Assembly (NCBI GenBank): GCA_036522155.1
Contig: DATDGI010000222.1
Coordinates: 1-18,959 of the forward strand
DNA length: 18,959 nt
From: UBA9676 sp036522155
GTDB taxonomy: Bacteria; Actinomycetota; Actinomycetes; Streptosporangiales; Streptosporangiaceae
Direction of reading: 5' to 3'
Below, piece after piece: positions 6,667 through 13,552 of the stretch. Under the pieces are notes generated by a model. The model was not told where the DNA came from. It saw nothing but the letters and a program-made list of their open reading frames with translations, and made no database searches. Positions within the stretch are counted from its first letter, which is position 1. The number at the start of each line of letters is the position of its first letter. The translations under genes were made by a program, and so were the position numbers.

Positions 6667-7362
6667 TCAGGCACGGCGGGCGACGAACACGTATTCACGG
6701 CTGTCATCGTTGAACGGCTCCCCGGCGAAGCCGCCGTAGAGCGTCTCCAGCTCCAGGCCAGCGACATCGAGGAGCCCGAGCCACTCGTTCTTCGTCGCCC
6801 ACCACAGCGAACTCCTCGCGCCGCCGTCGAGGACGATGTCAATCCGGTTGTCGCCCACCGCGTACCGGTTAGTGTGCGGTACCGGGTCCTGCTGGTGCTG
6901 GCCGTCGAGGCGCGCGGCGATCCGGTGGTCGAAGGCAAAGGCGTTCCAGGCGAACCGGCCTTCCGCCCGGAGCGAGGCGGCGACCCGTTCGAAGGTGCGA
7001 CGGCGGTCGTCCCAGGTCGGCAGGTGTAGCAGGGCGCGGAACGGGCAGTAGATCAGCCCTGCCGACTCGCCGAGGGCGAAGTCGCGCATGTCACCCCGGC
7101 GCAGGTCGAGTTGCACGCCCGCCGCGGCCGCCCGGTCCCGGGCCTGCTTGAGCATCGCCGGGGAGGAGTCAAAGCCGACGACCCGCTTCCCGGTCACCTG
7201 CGCGACCGGGATCGCGACCCGCCCGTTGCCGACCGCCAGCTCGACCAGCAGCCCATCCGCCTGGCGTGCCAACGCGACGTAGAAGGCGATGTCGGCCGTC
7301 ATCTCAGCCGACCATTCCTCGTAGCGGTCCGCGAACGCCTCGTCCCAGCTCACCCAGCCCAT
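6667..7362 (-). CDS. Class I SAM-dependent methyltransferase
   Basis: About 231 residues from ATG 7362. The S-adenosylmethionine motif I is LLVELAVGNGRVAIPVA (38-54), followed by VVGFDSSPAML with the acidic ribose-binding residue D65, and LRRGDMRDF as motif II. The middle segment GLIYCPFRALLHL is typical of actinobacterial Methyltransf_11/25-type enzymes. The C-terminal half has a beta-rich lid (NEWLGLLDVAGLELETLYGG and EYVFVARRA). It should transfer a methyl group to a small molecule; the substrate is not identifiable. An upstream start at 7428 would add 22 low-complexity residues. I prefer 7362 because the protein becomes family-like from GWVSWDEAFADRYEEW. Confidence 0.85.
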   Translation of the reverse strand: MGWVSWDEAFADRYEEWSAEMTADIAFYVALARQADGLLVELAVGNGRVAIPVAQVTGKRVVGFDSSPAMLKQARDRAAAAGVQLDLRRGDMRDFALGESAGLIYCPFRALLHLPTWDDRRRTFERVAASLRAEGRFAWNAFAFDHRIAARLDGQHQQDPVPHTNRYAVGDNRIDIVLDGGARSSLWWATKNEWLGLLDVAGLELETLYGGFAGEPFNDDSREYVFVARRA

Positions 7363-7573
7363 GTTTCCATGCTGCGGACAGGGTTGAGCCGACCCGTCCT
7401 GGTCCCGATCGGCTGACCTGCCGTTCACAAGTTGACTGAGACTTCCTGCGTACGTGACGGATTAGCTGTTGGCGCGGTGCCTGGCCGTGCCAGGCGCCTG
7501 GCGTGCAGCGCCAGATCGTACCGGCGGACATCCGTGGGATGACCATGCGCCGCACGGGATGCCCCGCGCGGCA

Positions 7574-8224
7574 TCAATCGGCCAGCGCCAGACCCGCGAC
7601 GATCGCCCGGGCGACGGGCGAGGGGTCGGACCCGTCGATCGCGAACCCGTCCCGGACATGGACGGCGGGCTGGGCGATCATCCGCGGCATCATGCCCCGG
7701 TGCGGCCAGGTGGCGGTGTGCACGATGAACGGATGGCACAGGTAGACGTCTCCGGCCTTGCCGGTGGCCTGGGCGACCGGCAAGCACAAGGCCGACGGGC
7801 GCCAGAAGACGCCATCAGCACAGACGCCAGCCTCGCCGTAGGGGGCCAGGAACTCCGGGACTGCCAGGTGGGAACCGCACATGAGCCGGGGTCGGCGCGT
7901 CGTCCGGGCCGACGTCGCTGAACAGGAACAGCGCCAGCAGCCCGCGCGGACGTTGACCCAGTACCCGCCCGGGCCGTCATAGCTGCCCTCGATGTGGTAT
8001 CCCGCATTCGCCCGGTCCTCGGAGGGGAAGCGCACGACCACCGCACCTCCGCAATGGACTGGCGAGGTCCACCTGCCCGGCCCGATCAGCTCATCACAGG
8101 CACCGGCGAGGGCTGGGGAGGTGCCCGCGGCGGTGAACGATCCGCCCACCAGACCGTCGAGCGCCACCAGCGGCGGCCAAGTCGCTGGATCATCCTCACG
8201 GATTCCCCGCCCAGGGCCGCGCAC
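7574..8224 (-). pseudogene. Phytanoyl-CoA dioxygenase-like gene, truncated and doubly frameshifted
   Basis: The reading frame resembles PhyH-type Fe(II)/2-oxoglutarate dioxygenases: FTAAGTSPALAGACDELIGP, AVVVRFPSEDRANAGYHIEG, then RLMCGSHLAVPEFLAPYGEA and GDVYLCHPFIVHTATWPHRG. Two compensating indels break the centre. One base is missing near 7941-7950 and one extra base sits in the G-run at 7888-7891. In the alternate frame the gap reads GLLALFLFSDVGPDDAPT, exactly the expected family sequence. The first 35 or so residues of the family are also missing upstream of the GTG at 8224. The iron motif is H77-x-E instead of the usual HxD. It is probably inactive; sequencing error could explain the indels but not the missing N-terminus. 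Confidence 0.7.
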
Positions 8225-8287
8225 GGGTGACAGGGCTCAGCCAGAAAGGTCCCCTGGGCGCTTCGCGGCGAGCTTGCCGTGCAGCGT

Positions 8288-8293
8288 TAGACT
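8288..8293 (+). promoter_or_regulatory. Possible -10 element for the VOC gene
   Basis: TAGACT fits an actinobacterial -10 hexamer about 85 bases before the VOC start codon. No convincing -35 is present at standard spacing. Confidence 0.2.
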
Positions 8294-8378
8294 CCCTGGC
8301 ATTCAGCGGCGGGGCAACCCCTGCACGCTGCAGACCCGTCGTAAGCGGGGTGTGAGACCCAACCAGTGGAGGTGCCAG

Positions 8379-8849
8379 ATGGCCGAATTCCCAGCGCCCC
8401 CAGAGGGAATTGTGCTGACCCACTTCATCGTCTCGGATGATGTCGAGCGCTCTCGGCGCTTCTATACCGAGGTACTCGGCGGCAGGGTGGTCTTCTCTGG
8501 CCCCGGAGGACCGACCAATGTCGCGCTATCCAATAGCTGGATCGTCATCAATGGCGGCGGAGGACCGACCGACGACAAGCCTACGGTCATCCTGGAGACG
8601 CCGCGTGATCCCGACCGGGTCAGCAGCTTCCTCAATATCCGGGTCAAAGACATCGAGTCCGTGTACGCCGAATGGAGCGCCCGGGGTGCTCATTTCCTGA
8701 CGCCGCCGAAACAGCACCAGTACGAGAAGCGTTGCTACATTCGCGATCCCGACGGTCATCTGATCGAAGTGGGTCAAACCACGGACCCAGAGGGGGACTG
8801 GTCGCCCGCTCACTGGCCGTCGAGTACGTCCGGCGGGGAGTCCGAGTGA
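8379..8849 (+). CDS. VOC-fold (glyoxalase/bleomycin-resistance/dioxygenase superfamily) protein
   Basis: A 156-residue protein with paired beta-alpha-beta-beta-beta modules. The first module is LTHFIVSDDVERSRRFYTEV with H15 at the usual metal position. The second is FLNIRVKDIESVYAEWSARG, ending CYIRDPDGHLIEVGQ with E130. Retention of H15 and E130 suggests metal binding. The reaction could be isomerisation, ring cleavage or simple ligand binding, which sequence alone does not decide. ATG 8379 has a GTGGAGGTG ribosome site at 8367-8373; the frame is open further upstream but is not family-like there. The C-terminal tail (GDWSPAHWPSS) ends next to the IS110 remnant, so it may have been altered by that event. 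Confidence 0.85.
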   Translation: MAEFPAPPEGIVLTHFIVSDDVERSRRFYTEVLGGRVVFSGPGGPTNVALSNSWIVINGGGGPTDDKPTVILETPRDPDRVSSFLNIRVKDIESVYAEWSARGAHFLTPPKQHQYEKRCYIRDPDGHLIEVGQTTDPEGDWSPAHWPSSTSGGESE

Positions 8850-9061
8850 ATGCCGAGATCACTGGCGAGATCCCAGGCCCGGCACCGGAACGTCCTGCGC
8901 GCGATGACCTTCGAGTCGTGGTCAGTCACCACGACCATCTGCTTCTTATCGGCCAGGTCGATGCCGGCAATCGCGTTCGTCACCGGCACCAGGACACGTA
9001 GCCGGCCCAGCCGAGCGTTCCGATTGCGGTCACCTCGCGACACGCCACTACCGTTACCCAT
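8810..9061 (-). pseudogene. N-terminal stub of an IS110-family (DEDD) transposase
   Basis: From ATG 9061, with a GGAGG ribosome site, the protein begins MGNGSGVSRGDRNRNARLG. It then enters the first strand of the RuvC-like fold, NAIAGIDLADKKQMVVVTDH with the first catalytic D35, and continues DSKVIARRTFRCRAWDL. Family similarity stops at about 8855-8867, next to the VOC stop codon, and the frame then runs antisense into the VOC gene to a stop at 8810. The remaining catalytic acidic residues and the Transposase_20 domain are missing, so it is dead. Confidence 0.7.
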
Positions 9062-9200
9062 GAACGTCCTCCTGCCGCGTGGGACACCAAGCCCGAAGCG
9101 CATCAGGGGGGACGTTCCTACGTCACGAACCGACACGCAGAACGTCTTTCTATGCCGCGCCTGGTACGTTGCGGGCTTCGCAATGGCCAGGATCTAACGT
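8862..9200 (-). mobile_element. IS110-family element remnant (transposase 5' part and upstream non-coding end)
   Basis: The stub of the transposase gene plus its upstream non-coding region. In the IS110 family that region carries a structured RNA (bridge RNA). Here it holds an 8-bp perfect inverted repeat (9062-9069 and 9110-9117) touching the start codon. The outer limit at about 9200 is a guess, because no terminal sequence or duplication was identified. Confidence 0.45.
9062..9117 (-). promoter_or_regulatory. Hairpin covering the ribosome site of the IS110 transposase
   Basis: On the minus strand, GAACGTCC (9110-9117) pairs with GGACGTTC (9062-9069) directly before the ATG. The GGAGG ribosome site falls in or beside the 3' arm and could be hidden in the stem. 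Such sequestration could limit translation, or the stem may be part of the family's non-coding RNA. Confidence 0.35.
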
Positions 9201-9252
9201 CGTCGTCCCTGGTAAGCACCCGCGGAATAAGTGGGGCGGCGGTGGGTAGCTG

Positions 9253-9435
9253 GTGGCCGTGGCTAGAGCGAGAGCTGTCGCCGGGTATGCCATCCCCGGC
9301 ATCGTCGTGTTCTTCTTCTGGGTGGTCGTGGCCATCCTGGCCATCATCCTGCTGGCGTTCATCGTGCACTGGGCCGGCGGCGGAGTACTCAACCTCAGGC
9401 TCGGGCACTTCGTCCTGAACGTCGGGTTCACCTGA
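9253..9435 (+). CDS. Small single-span membrane protein
   Basis: 60 residues from GTG 9253. A short basic N-terminus (ARARAVAGYA) precedes one strongly hydrophobic helix (about 15-41, containing VVFFFWVVVAILAIILLAFI). A short tail, HWAGGGVLNLRLGHFVLNVG, follows. The basic N-terminus suggests N-in topology with the tail outside. The Gly-rich, alternating hydrophobic tail looks conserved-protein-like, and similar tiny proteins occur in actinobacteria, but the function is unknown. A GGTGGG element serves as a modest ribosome site. GTG 9259 is an alternative start. Confidence 0.5.
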   Translation: MAVARARAVAGYAIPGIVVFFFWVVVAILAIILLAFIVHWAGGGVLNLRLGHFVLNVGFT

Positions 9436-9645
9436 TCAGGCCGCGGCGGCGGGCCAGCCGGCCGTCGCCTCAGCACCGCCCCCGCGCCCTCAACCCCAAG
9501 CTCAGGCACGCGGCGATACCGCGTCAACACCCGGTTCTGCATGATCCGCGATCCGCGCTCCGATACCGCGTATCAGTTGGCGGAAGACCGTCGCACATCA
9601 GCTCACGGAGGACAGGCTCTCGTCCCATTGCCGAGCGTCACTTGA

Positions 9646-9843
9646 CGTGCGGCTGGCGGTAGGACGCTGGCACTGCAGGCCGCGGCTGAACCAGGGCTGC
9701 GGACCGTGCTCGTCGGCTCCGGTTACGCCAGGGAGGGGAACTTCGCCCGCGCGCGGCGGCTGCGGCTGCTGGTGCCGCTGGCCAGAGGCCGGTCAGCAGG
9801 TCAGGTGCAGATGGCGTTGGTGTCCCTGGTGGACGGCTTGCGT
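9646..9843 (+). pseudogene. Coding-like fragment of unknown identity in a 407-base gap
   Basis: The gap 9436-9842 holds no complete gene. One frame from 9646 has GC-rich third positions and protein-like sequence (TLALQAAAEPGLRTVLVGSG, then FARARRLRLLVPLARGRS and GQVQMALVSLVDGLRHP) up to the end of the SRPBCC gene, which it meets tail to tail. It has no good start (GTG 9706 is possible), and beyond 9843 it is merely antisense to the neighbour. I do not recognise the family; it may be a gene scrap. Confidence 0.25.
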
Positions 9844-10328
9844 CATCCCAGGGACTTGGGCCTGAGGGTGCTGCCAGGGCGGAGGGTGCCGTCGTCGTCA
9901 AGATTATCGAGCACGGGCGGCAGGCCCGCGCGGAGCATCTTCCTGCGGACGTGGCCCAGCAGCTTGGCCATGAACACTCCGCCGACGCCGGTGAAGCCGG
10001 TGTGGTCGTAGGTGAAGCGCGTGCCCCCGGCGTAGGGTTCGAGCCGGTAGGCGACCTCGGTCACGTCGCCGCCCTCGTCGCCCGTCCACGAGTAGCGCAG
10101 CAGCGATGGCTCGTTGACCTCCAGCACCTCGCAGTCCACGACGCCGCTCCAGCCGGGCTTGGGCTTGGCGAGGAGCCGGAACTTCGTACCGACGACGGGG
10201 GCGAACCCTTCCGGCCGGCCGCCGGCGCCGGTGACGGTCCACAGCGGCACGAGCGCCGGGTCGGTCACCGCACGCCAGACCTTCGCGGGGGGATGGGGGT
10301 AGTCACGGACGATGTGGATCTCACTCAC
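9843..10328 (-). CDS. SRPBCC/START-like (AHSA1-type) protein
   Basis: 161 residues. The AHSA1/polyketide-cyclase-like fold shows at the N-terminus (EIHIVRDYPHPPAKVWRAVT, DPALVPLWT), in the central strands (GTKFRLLAKPKPGWSGVVDC, EVLEVNEPSLLRYSW) and in the family-typical GGTRFTYDHTGFTG before the long C-terminal helix. This fold forms a hydrophobic ligand pocket. The ligand is unknown, and no catalytic residues can be claimed. The start is GTG 10328 with a GAGGAG ribosome site. The gene is divergent from a TetR gene with a shared 103-base control region, so the TetR protein is the likely regulator. Confidence 0.87.
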   Translation of the reverse strand: MSEIHIVRDYPHPPAKVWRAVTDPALVPLWTVTGAGGRPEGFAPVVGTKFRLLAKPKPGWSGVVDCEVLEVNEPSLLRYSWTGDEGGDVTEVAYRLEPYAGGTRFTYDHTGFTGVGGVFMAKLLGHVRRKMLRAGLPPVLDNLDDDGTLRPGSTLRPKSLG

Positions 10329-10386
10329 GGGATCTCCTCGGATGGACGCAGTGGCAGCGGAGGCGACTTCCTTCAGCTACTAAAAG

Positions 10387-10403
10387 TTTACTGTAGCAGA
10401 AAA
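10387..10403. promoter_or_regulatory. TetR-type operator candidate between the SRPBCC and TetR genes
   Basis: TTTACTG-TAG-CAGAAAA is a 17-base palindrome with 6 of 7 half-site positions matching. It overlaps a second, wider inverted repeat GCTAC...GTAGC. It lies in the -35 zone of the TetR gene and over a TAAACT -10-like hexamer of the SRPBCC gene (minus strand). Its size and AT-rich arms fit TetR operators. Confidence 0.5.
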
Positions 10404-10419
10404 AGTCATGCCACTGGAC

Positions 10420-10425
10420 TATGCT
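10420..10425 (+). promoter_or_regulatory. -10 element of the TetR gene (leaderless)
   Basis: TATGCT is separated from ATG 10432 by six bases, placing the expected transcription start on the A of the start codon. This supports 10432 over the upstream ATG at 10408, which would lie before the promoter. Confidence 0.5.
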
Positions 10426-10431
10426 GGGAAC

Positions 10432-11187
10432 ATGACCATGCGAACGGTGGACTGGACGGCACCGCGCACCCCGGGGACCGGAGTAGCGGCGGCCGAGGGG
10501 CTGCGGGAGCGCAAGAAGCGGCTGATGCGCCAGCAGTTGTCCGACACGGCCACGCAGATGTTCATGGAGCGGGGCTTTGACGCGGTGCGGGTGACGGAGA
10601 TCGCCGAGGCGTGCGGGGTATCGGAGAAGACGGTCTTCAACTACTTCCCCATCAAGGAGTCGCTGATCCTGGACCGCCTGGAGTCCACGATGGCCGCCCT
10701 GAAGAGCGGCCTGACCCAGCCCGGAGCCGAGCCGGCCGAGGCGGCGCTGCGGATCCTGGACGACGAACTGAGCGCGATGACGTCCTGGCTCGCCGCCCAG
10801 GACGACCTGGCCCAGGCCAGCGCCGCGATCCGGCGCTTCGGCACCATGATCCAGGCCTCACCATCACTGCGCGCCCATCAAAGCGACATGATGGACCAGT
10901 TCACCGCGGTGGCCGCCGAGATCCTGGCCGGGCGGGCCGGCCTGAGCCCGGACGACCCCGAGCCGCAAATCGCGGCCACCGCCCTGCTCGGCCTGTGGCG
11001 CATCCAGTTCCAGGCCCTGTCCAAATACCTGGACGGCACCCGGACCCCCGCGCAGGTCCACCAGGCCGTCAGCGCCGAAGTCAACCGCGCCGCCCACTTC
11101 ATCGACACCGGACTGCGATCGTTCCCATCCGTCACGCGTGATACCGGCAACCGCCGCGACGCACCGGCCACCAGCCAGAAGGCCTAA
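10432..11187 (+). CDS. TetR-family transcriptional regulator
   Basis: 251 residues from ATG 10432. The DNA-binding domain is canonical: LRERKKRLMRQQLSDTATQM (helix 1, after a 20-residue tail), GFDAVRVTEIAEACGVSEKT and VFNYFPIKESLI (helix-turn-helix about 53-72). The all-helical C-terminal part should form the ligand pocket and dimer interface. LLGLWRIQFQALSKYL is typical of the MftR-like/actinobacterial TetR C-terminal domain group. The ligand is unknown. A promoter-overlapping palindrome and divergent orientation suggest that it represses itself and the SRPBCC gene. The C-terminus is followed by the left end of an IS982 element only 77 bases away. Confidence 0.9.
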   Translation: MTMRTVDWTAPRTPGTGVAAAEGLRERKKRLMRQQLSDTATQMFMERGFDAVRVTEIAEACGVSEKTVFNYFPIKESLILDRLESTMAALKSGLTQPGAEPAEAALRILDDELSAMTSWLAAQDDLAQASAAIRRFGTMIQASPSLRAHQSDMMDQFTAVAAEILAGRAGLSPDDPEPQIAATALLGLWRIQFQALSKYLDGTRTPAQVHQAVSAEVNRAAHFIDTGLRSFPSVTRDTGNRRDAPATSQKA

Positions 11188-11263
11188 CCGCACAACACTC
11201 TCCGGCCATCAGGGCACGCACGCCCCGGCTGGCGATGCGGCTGCGGCGAGAAGTGCCTGGCCT

Positions 11264-11285
11264 CTAGATGAGTGAGTCCGGTTAG
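11264..11285 (+). repeat. Left terminal inverted repeat of the IS982 element
   Basis: Begins CTAGATGAGTGAGTCC and continues GGTTAG. The first 16 bases are identical to the inverted right end. Confidence 0.8.
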
Positions 11286-11341
11286 CTCTTGCCGCGTGTC
11301 GCTGCCCGCAAGGTAAGGCGGAGGGCGTCGAAGATCGTTTT

Positions 11342-12244
11342 GTGACGAACAACCTGGACACCCTCCTGACCGCACTCTACGTTCATCTCGATGATCGTGT
11401 CCTGCCGGCGCTGGGCTGGTCACGTGATCATCGGCCGGGCGGCAAACCGGTTCTGGCCGATACCGAGTTAATGTGCCCGGCCGTCGCGCAGCAGCTGCTG
11501 GGCATCGCCGGCGAGCGGCGGTGGATCCGGTATGCGCGCGCCCACCTGGCCGGGATGTTCCCTTACCTGCCCGGCCAGTCCGGGTACGGCAAGCGGCTGC
11601 GCCGCCAGGGCGGCCTGCTGGCCGCCGCGATCACCGAATTGGCCCGCGACACCGCATCCTGGCATGACCTGCTGCGCCTGGCAGATTCCACGCCTCTGCC
11701 GTGCGCGGCCAGCCGCGAGACCGTGAAGCGGCCGGACTTGGCTGGGCATGCCGGCTACGGGTACTGCGCCAGCCATTCGAGGTTCTTCTGGGGGCTGCGG
11801 CTGTACCTGATCACCACCGCCGACGGTATGCCGGTCATCTGGGGCCTGGCCCATCCGGGGCCCGGGGAACGCGAAGTCACCCAGGCCCTGCTGGAACGCG
11901 ACCACCACCTGGTCCGCGCCGGGCAGGTCATCCTCGGCGACAAGGGCTTCGCCGGCCGCGACTTCGAGGCCTTCATCACCAGTGGCCTGGGCGCGCACCT
12001 GGTCCGTCCCGACCGCAAGGACGAACCCGCCCGGTTCGGCAAGCTCGCCCGCTGCCGCCAGTGGATCGAAGCGATCATCGATACCCTCAAGGGCCAGCTC
12101 ACCCTCGAACAACACGGCGGGCGCACTCTCGCCGGGGTCTACGCCCGGGTGGCGGCCCGCCTGCTGGCCCTCGCCGCCGCCATCTGGCACAACTGGCAGA
12201 TCGGCGCACCAGTCAAGCGCTCTTTGATCGCCTACGATCACTAA
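11342..12244 (+). CDS. IS982-family transposase
   Basis: A 300-residue, full-length DDE transposase. The N-terminal region has the family helix TNNLDTLLTALYVHLDD and the RWIRYARAHLAGMFPYLPGQ block. The catalytic triad is D115 (RLADSTPLPC), D200 (VILGDKGFAGRDF) and E243 (RQWIEAIIDTLKGQL). Between them lie the conserved KRPDLAGHAGYGYCASHSRF and FWGLRLYLIT, and the family ending AAIWHNWQIG...SLIAYDH is present. It should cut and paste the element. The start is GTG 11342; the frame is uninterrupted, so it may still be active. Confidence 0.93.
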   Translation: MTNNLDTLLTALYVHLDDRVLPALGWSRDHRPGGKPVLADTELMCPAVAQQLLGIAGERRWIRYARAHLAGMFPYLPGQSGYGKRLRRQGGLLAAAITELARDTASWHDLLRLADSTPLPCAASRETVKRPDLAGHAGYGYCASHSRFFWGLRLYLITTADGMPVIWGLAHPGPGEREVTQALLERDHHLVRAGQVILGDKGFAGRDFEAFITSGLGAHLVRPDRKDEPARFGKLARCRQWIEAIIDTLKGQLTLEQHGGRTLAGVYARVAARLLALAAAIWHNWQIGAPVKRSLIAYDH

Positions 12245-12246
12245 GC

Positions 12247-12268
12247 CCAACAGGACTCACTCATCTAG
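12247..12268 (-). repeat. Right terminal inverted repeat of the IS982 element
   Basis: On the minus strand it reads CTAGATGAGTGAGTCC then TGTTGG. It starts two bases after the transposase stop codon. Confidence 0.8.
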
Positions 12269-12588
12269 CCCGGCGCCAAGGTCACCCGCGGGCATGCCAC
12301 CAAGCAAGCTCCCGGCCGCCGCAGTCCAGTACCCCGGCGAAAACACGAGACACCTCGGCTATCGCGGCCACGCCTGTCTCTGCGCAAATGCAGCCGATAC
12401 CGAGTGTGACCGGGCGCCTGAGGGCCGATTGATCCAGAATGGATAATCTGCGGGCACCCGCCCGAGTGATCGGCACAGCGGCCAGCCATTCCGAATCGGC
12501 AGGCAGCATCCTTATGCGTGAGCATCTGGCTATCGCACTCGCCGTATATTCACTATCCGTGACAGCAAGTGTCCAGGTTTGGCACCGG
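12269..12588. other. Gap without a recognisable gene
   Basis: 320 bases between the IS982 right end and the integrase remnant. A minus-strand frame is open through it (12282-12668), but its codon use is not convincingly gene-like, it lacks a ribosome site and I recognise no family. It may be decayed DNA from the integrative element. Confidence 0.4.
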
Positions 12589-13224
12589 TCACTGGGCAGA
12601 CCCGGCAGGCGCCGTGCTCGCGAGCTGTCGCTGCCCGGGCGGATGATCGCGGTCCCGGCAATCTTCAAAATGGATCCTGGCGCGTAATCGTGGCAGATGA
12701 CGCGCGTACTGTAACAGTTCCTCGTCCGCTGCCGTCTCGTCTTGTTGTGGTGTTCTGGCGGCCAGGTACTGGGTCCAGTCGCGGCCGGTGCTGCGTGTCC
12801 AGCTGGTCGCGGTGTTGATGTTCAGGCCGGTGATGCTGGCGCGGACGGGGGCTGGCAGCTCGGCGGCGAGCGTGCCGACGGCGGTGTTGCGTGCGGCGTG
12901 GGTGGTGATGCCGTGGCGGCTCAGCCCGGTGCAGAGGTGGGCGTGGCTGGCCGGGCGGGTGGGGTCGTTGCCGGGGAACAGCCATCGGGGCGGTCCGGCG
13001 AGGCGGGTCAAGGCGGTGGCGGAGGCGGGCTGGCTGGCGAGCTGGCGGATGAGGGAGGCGAGGCGGGGCGGCAGGAGGAGCTGGTGCCCGTGATGGTGCA
13101 GCCAGCTCTGGCCGTCGGAGTGGGTGATGTCGTCGCGGGTGCGATAGGCGATGCGGCTGAGTGTCAGCCCGTGGGCAAACGCTGCCGCACCGGAGCCAAG
13201 ACCCCACCGGGACCAGCTGGCCAC
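12589..13224 (-). pseudogene. C-terminal part of an actinobacterial integrase-like (tyrosine-recombinase-fold) gene
   Basis: From about residue 19 the frame follows the catalytic-domain pattern of a family annotated as site-specific integrase in Streptomyces and Frankia: LTLSRIAYRTRDDI, HGHQLLLPPRLASLIRQL, PRWLFPGNDPTRPASHAHL, RHGITTHAARNTAVGTLAAE and ITGLNINTATSWTRSTGRDW. The position where active recombinases carry the nucleophilic tyrosine has no clear tyrosine, and relatives in this family seem to share that degeneracy. The N-terminal half of the protein is absent, and the sequence upstream becomes unrelated about 250 bases before the tRNA-Ala relic. Activity is unlikely. Confidence 0.6.
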
Positions 13225-13368
13225 ACCGGCGAACGCGGAACGATTTGTGCTGGCCAGCGGCTGTAAGCCGGACCCGGCACCGCGGATCGGCTGACCGTGT
13301 CAGCAGCTGCCGCCTGCCCGGACAGCCCGGCCGGACGCCTCGGCGGGGCCTCAAGAACGGGCACCTGC

Positions 13369-13376
13369 TGCTGTAC
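13369..13376 (+). repeat. TGCTGTAC repeat 1 (possible integrase arm site)
   Basis: First of three exact TGCTGTAC copies around the tRNA relic. It lies 13 bases from repeat 2. Confidence 0.4.
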
Positions 13377-13381
13377 TTTCC

Positions 13382-13389
13382 TGCTGTAC
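13382..13389 (+). repeat. TGCTGTAC repeat 2 (possible integrase arm site)
   Basis: Second copy, same orientation, 37 bases before the tRNA-Ala relic. Confidence 0.4.
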
Positions 13390-13425
13390 CCGGGATCCGT
13401 CTGTTCGAATTTGGTCTTTGACCTG

Positions 13426-13467
13426 TGGAGCTAAGGGGACTCGAACCCCTGACCCCCTGCGTGCAAA
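13426..13467 (-). tRNA. 3'-half tRNA-Ala(TGC) relic: probable attachment-site core
   Basis: On the minus strand: anticodon loop TTTGCAC (anticodon TGC), stem strand GCAGG, variable GGGTC, perfect T-arm AGGGG-TTCGAGT-CCCCT, acceptor TAGCTCC and discriminator A. No CCA is encoded. Upstream of the anticodon loop, similarity stops: there is no D-arm and no acceptor 5' strand. A break at the anticodon loop is typical for the att core of elements that integrate into tRNA 3' ends. It is not a functional tRNA. It lies beside an integrase-like remnant and between TGCTGTAC repeats. Confidence 0.75.
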
Positions 13468-13552
13468 CAGGCGGCAGCACATCCGCTCGCGTCCACCCCC
13501 GCAGGTCAGCGTCCAACGGCGTGCACTCAAGTCCGGTCAGATCCCGAGCTGT

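Larger units (their letters stand above)
11264..12268 (+). mobile_element. IS982-family insertion sequence, apparently complete
   Basis: A 1005-base element with terminal inverted repeats: CTAGATGAGTGAGTCC at 11264-11279 and its exact reverse complement at 12253-12268, continuing with similarity to about 22 bases. It contains one full-length transposase gene. No flanking target duplication is evident (CTGGCCT on the left, CCCGGCG on the right). If the palindromic CTAG at both outer ends is target sequence rather than repeat, it could be a 4-bp duplication. Otherwise one flank has been rearranged. Confidence 0.85.

Noticed and set aside
7425..7787. Minus-strand frame overlapping the end of the dioxygenase-like pseudogene
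   Set aside because: Arg/Pro-rich shadow. Only its last 40 residues lie outside the pseudogene, and they match nothing I know.
7992..8378. Long N-terminal extension of the VOC gene
   Set aside because: It is antisense to the dioxygenase-like pseudogene. The ATG at 8379 has its own ribosome site, and family similarity starts there.
12282..12668. 128-codon minus-strand frame after the IS982 element
   Set aside because: Weak codon bias, no ribosome site and no recognisable family; not enough to call a gene.
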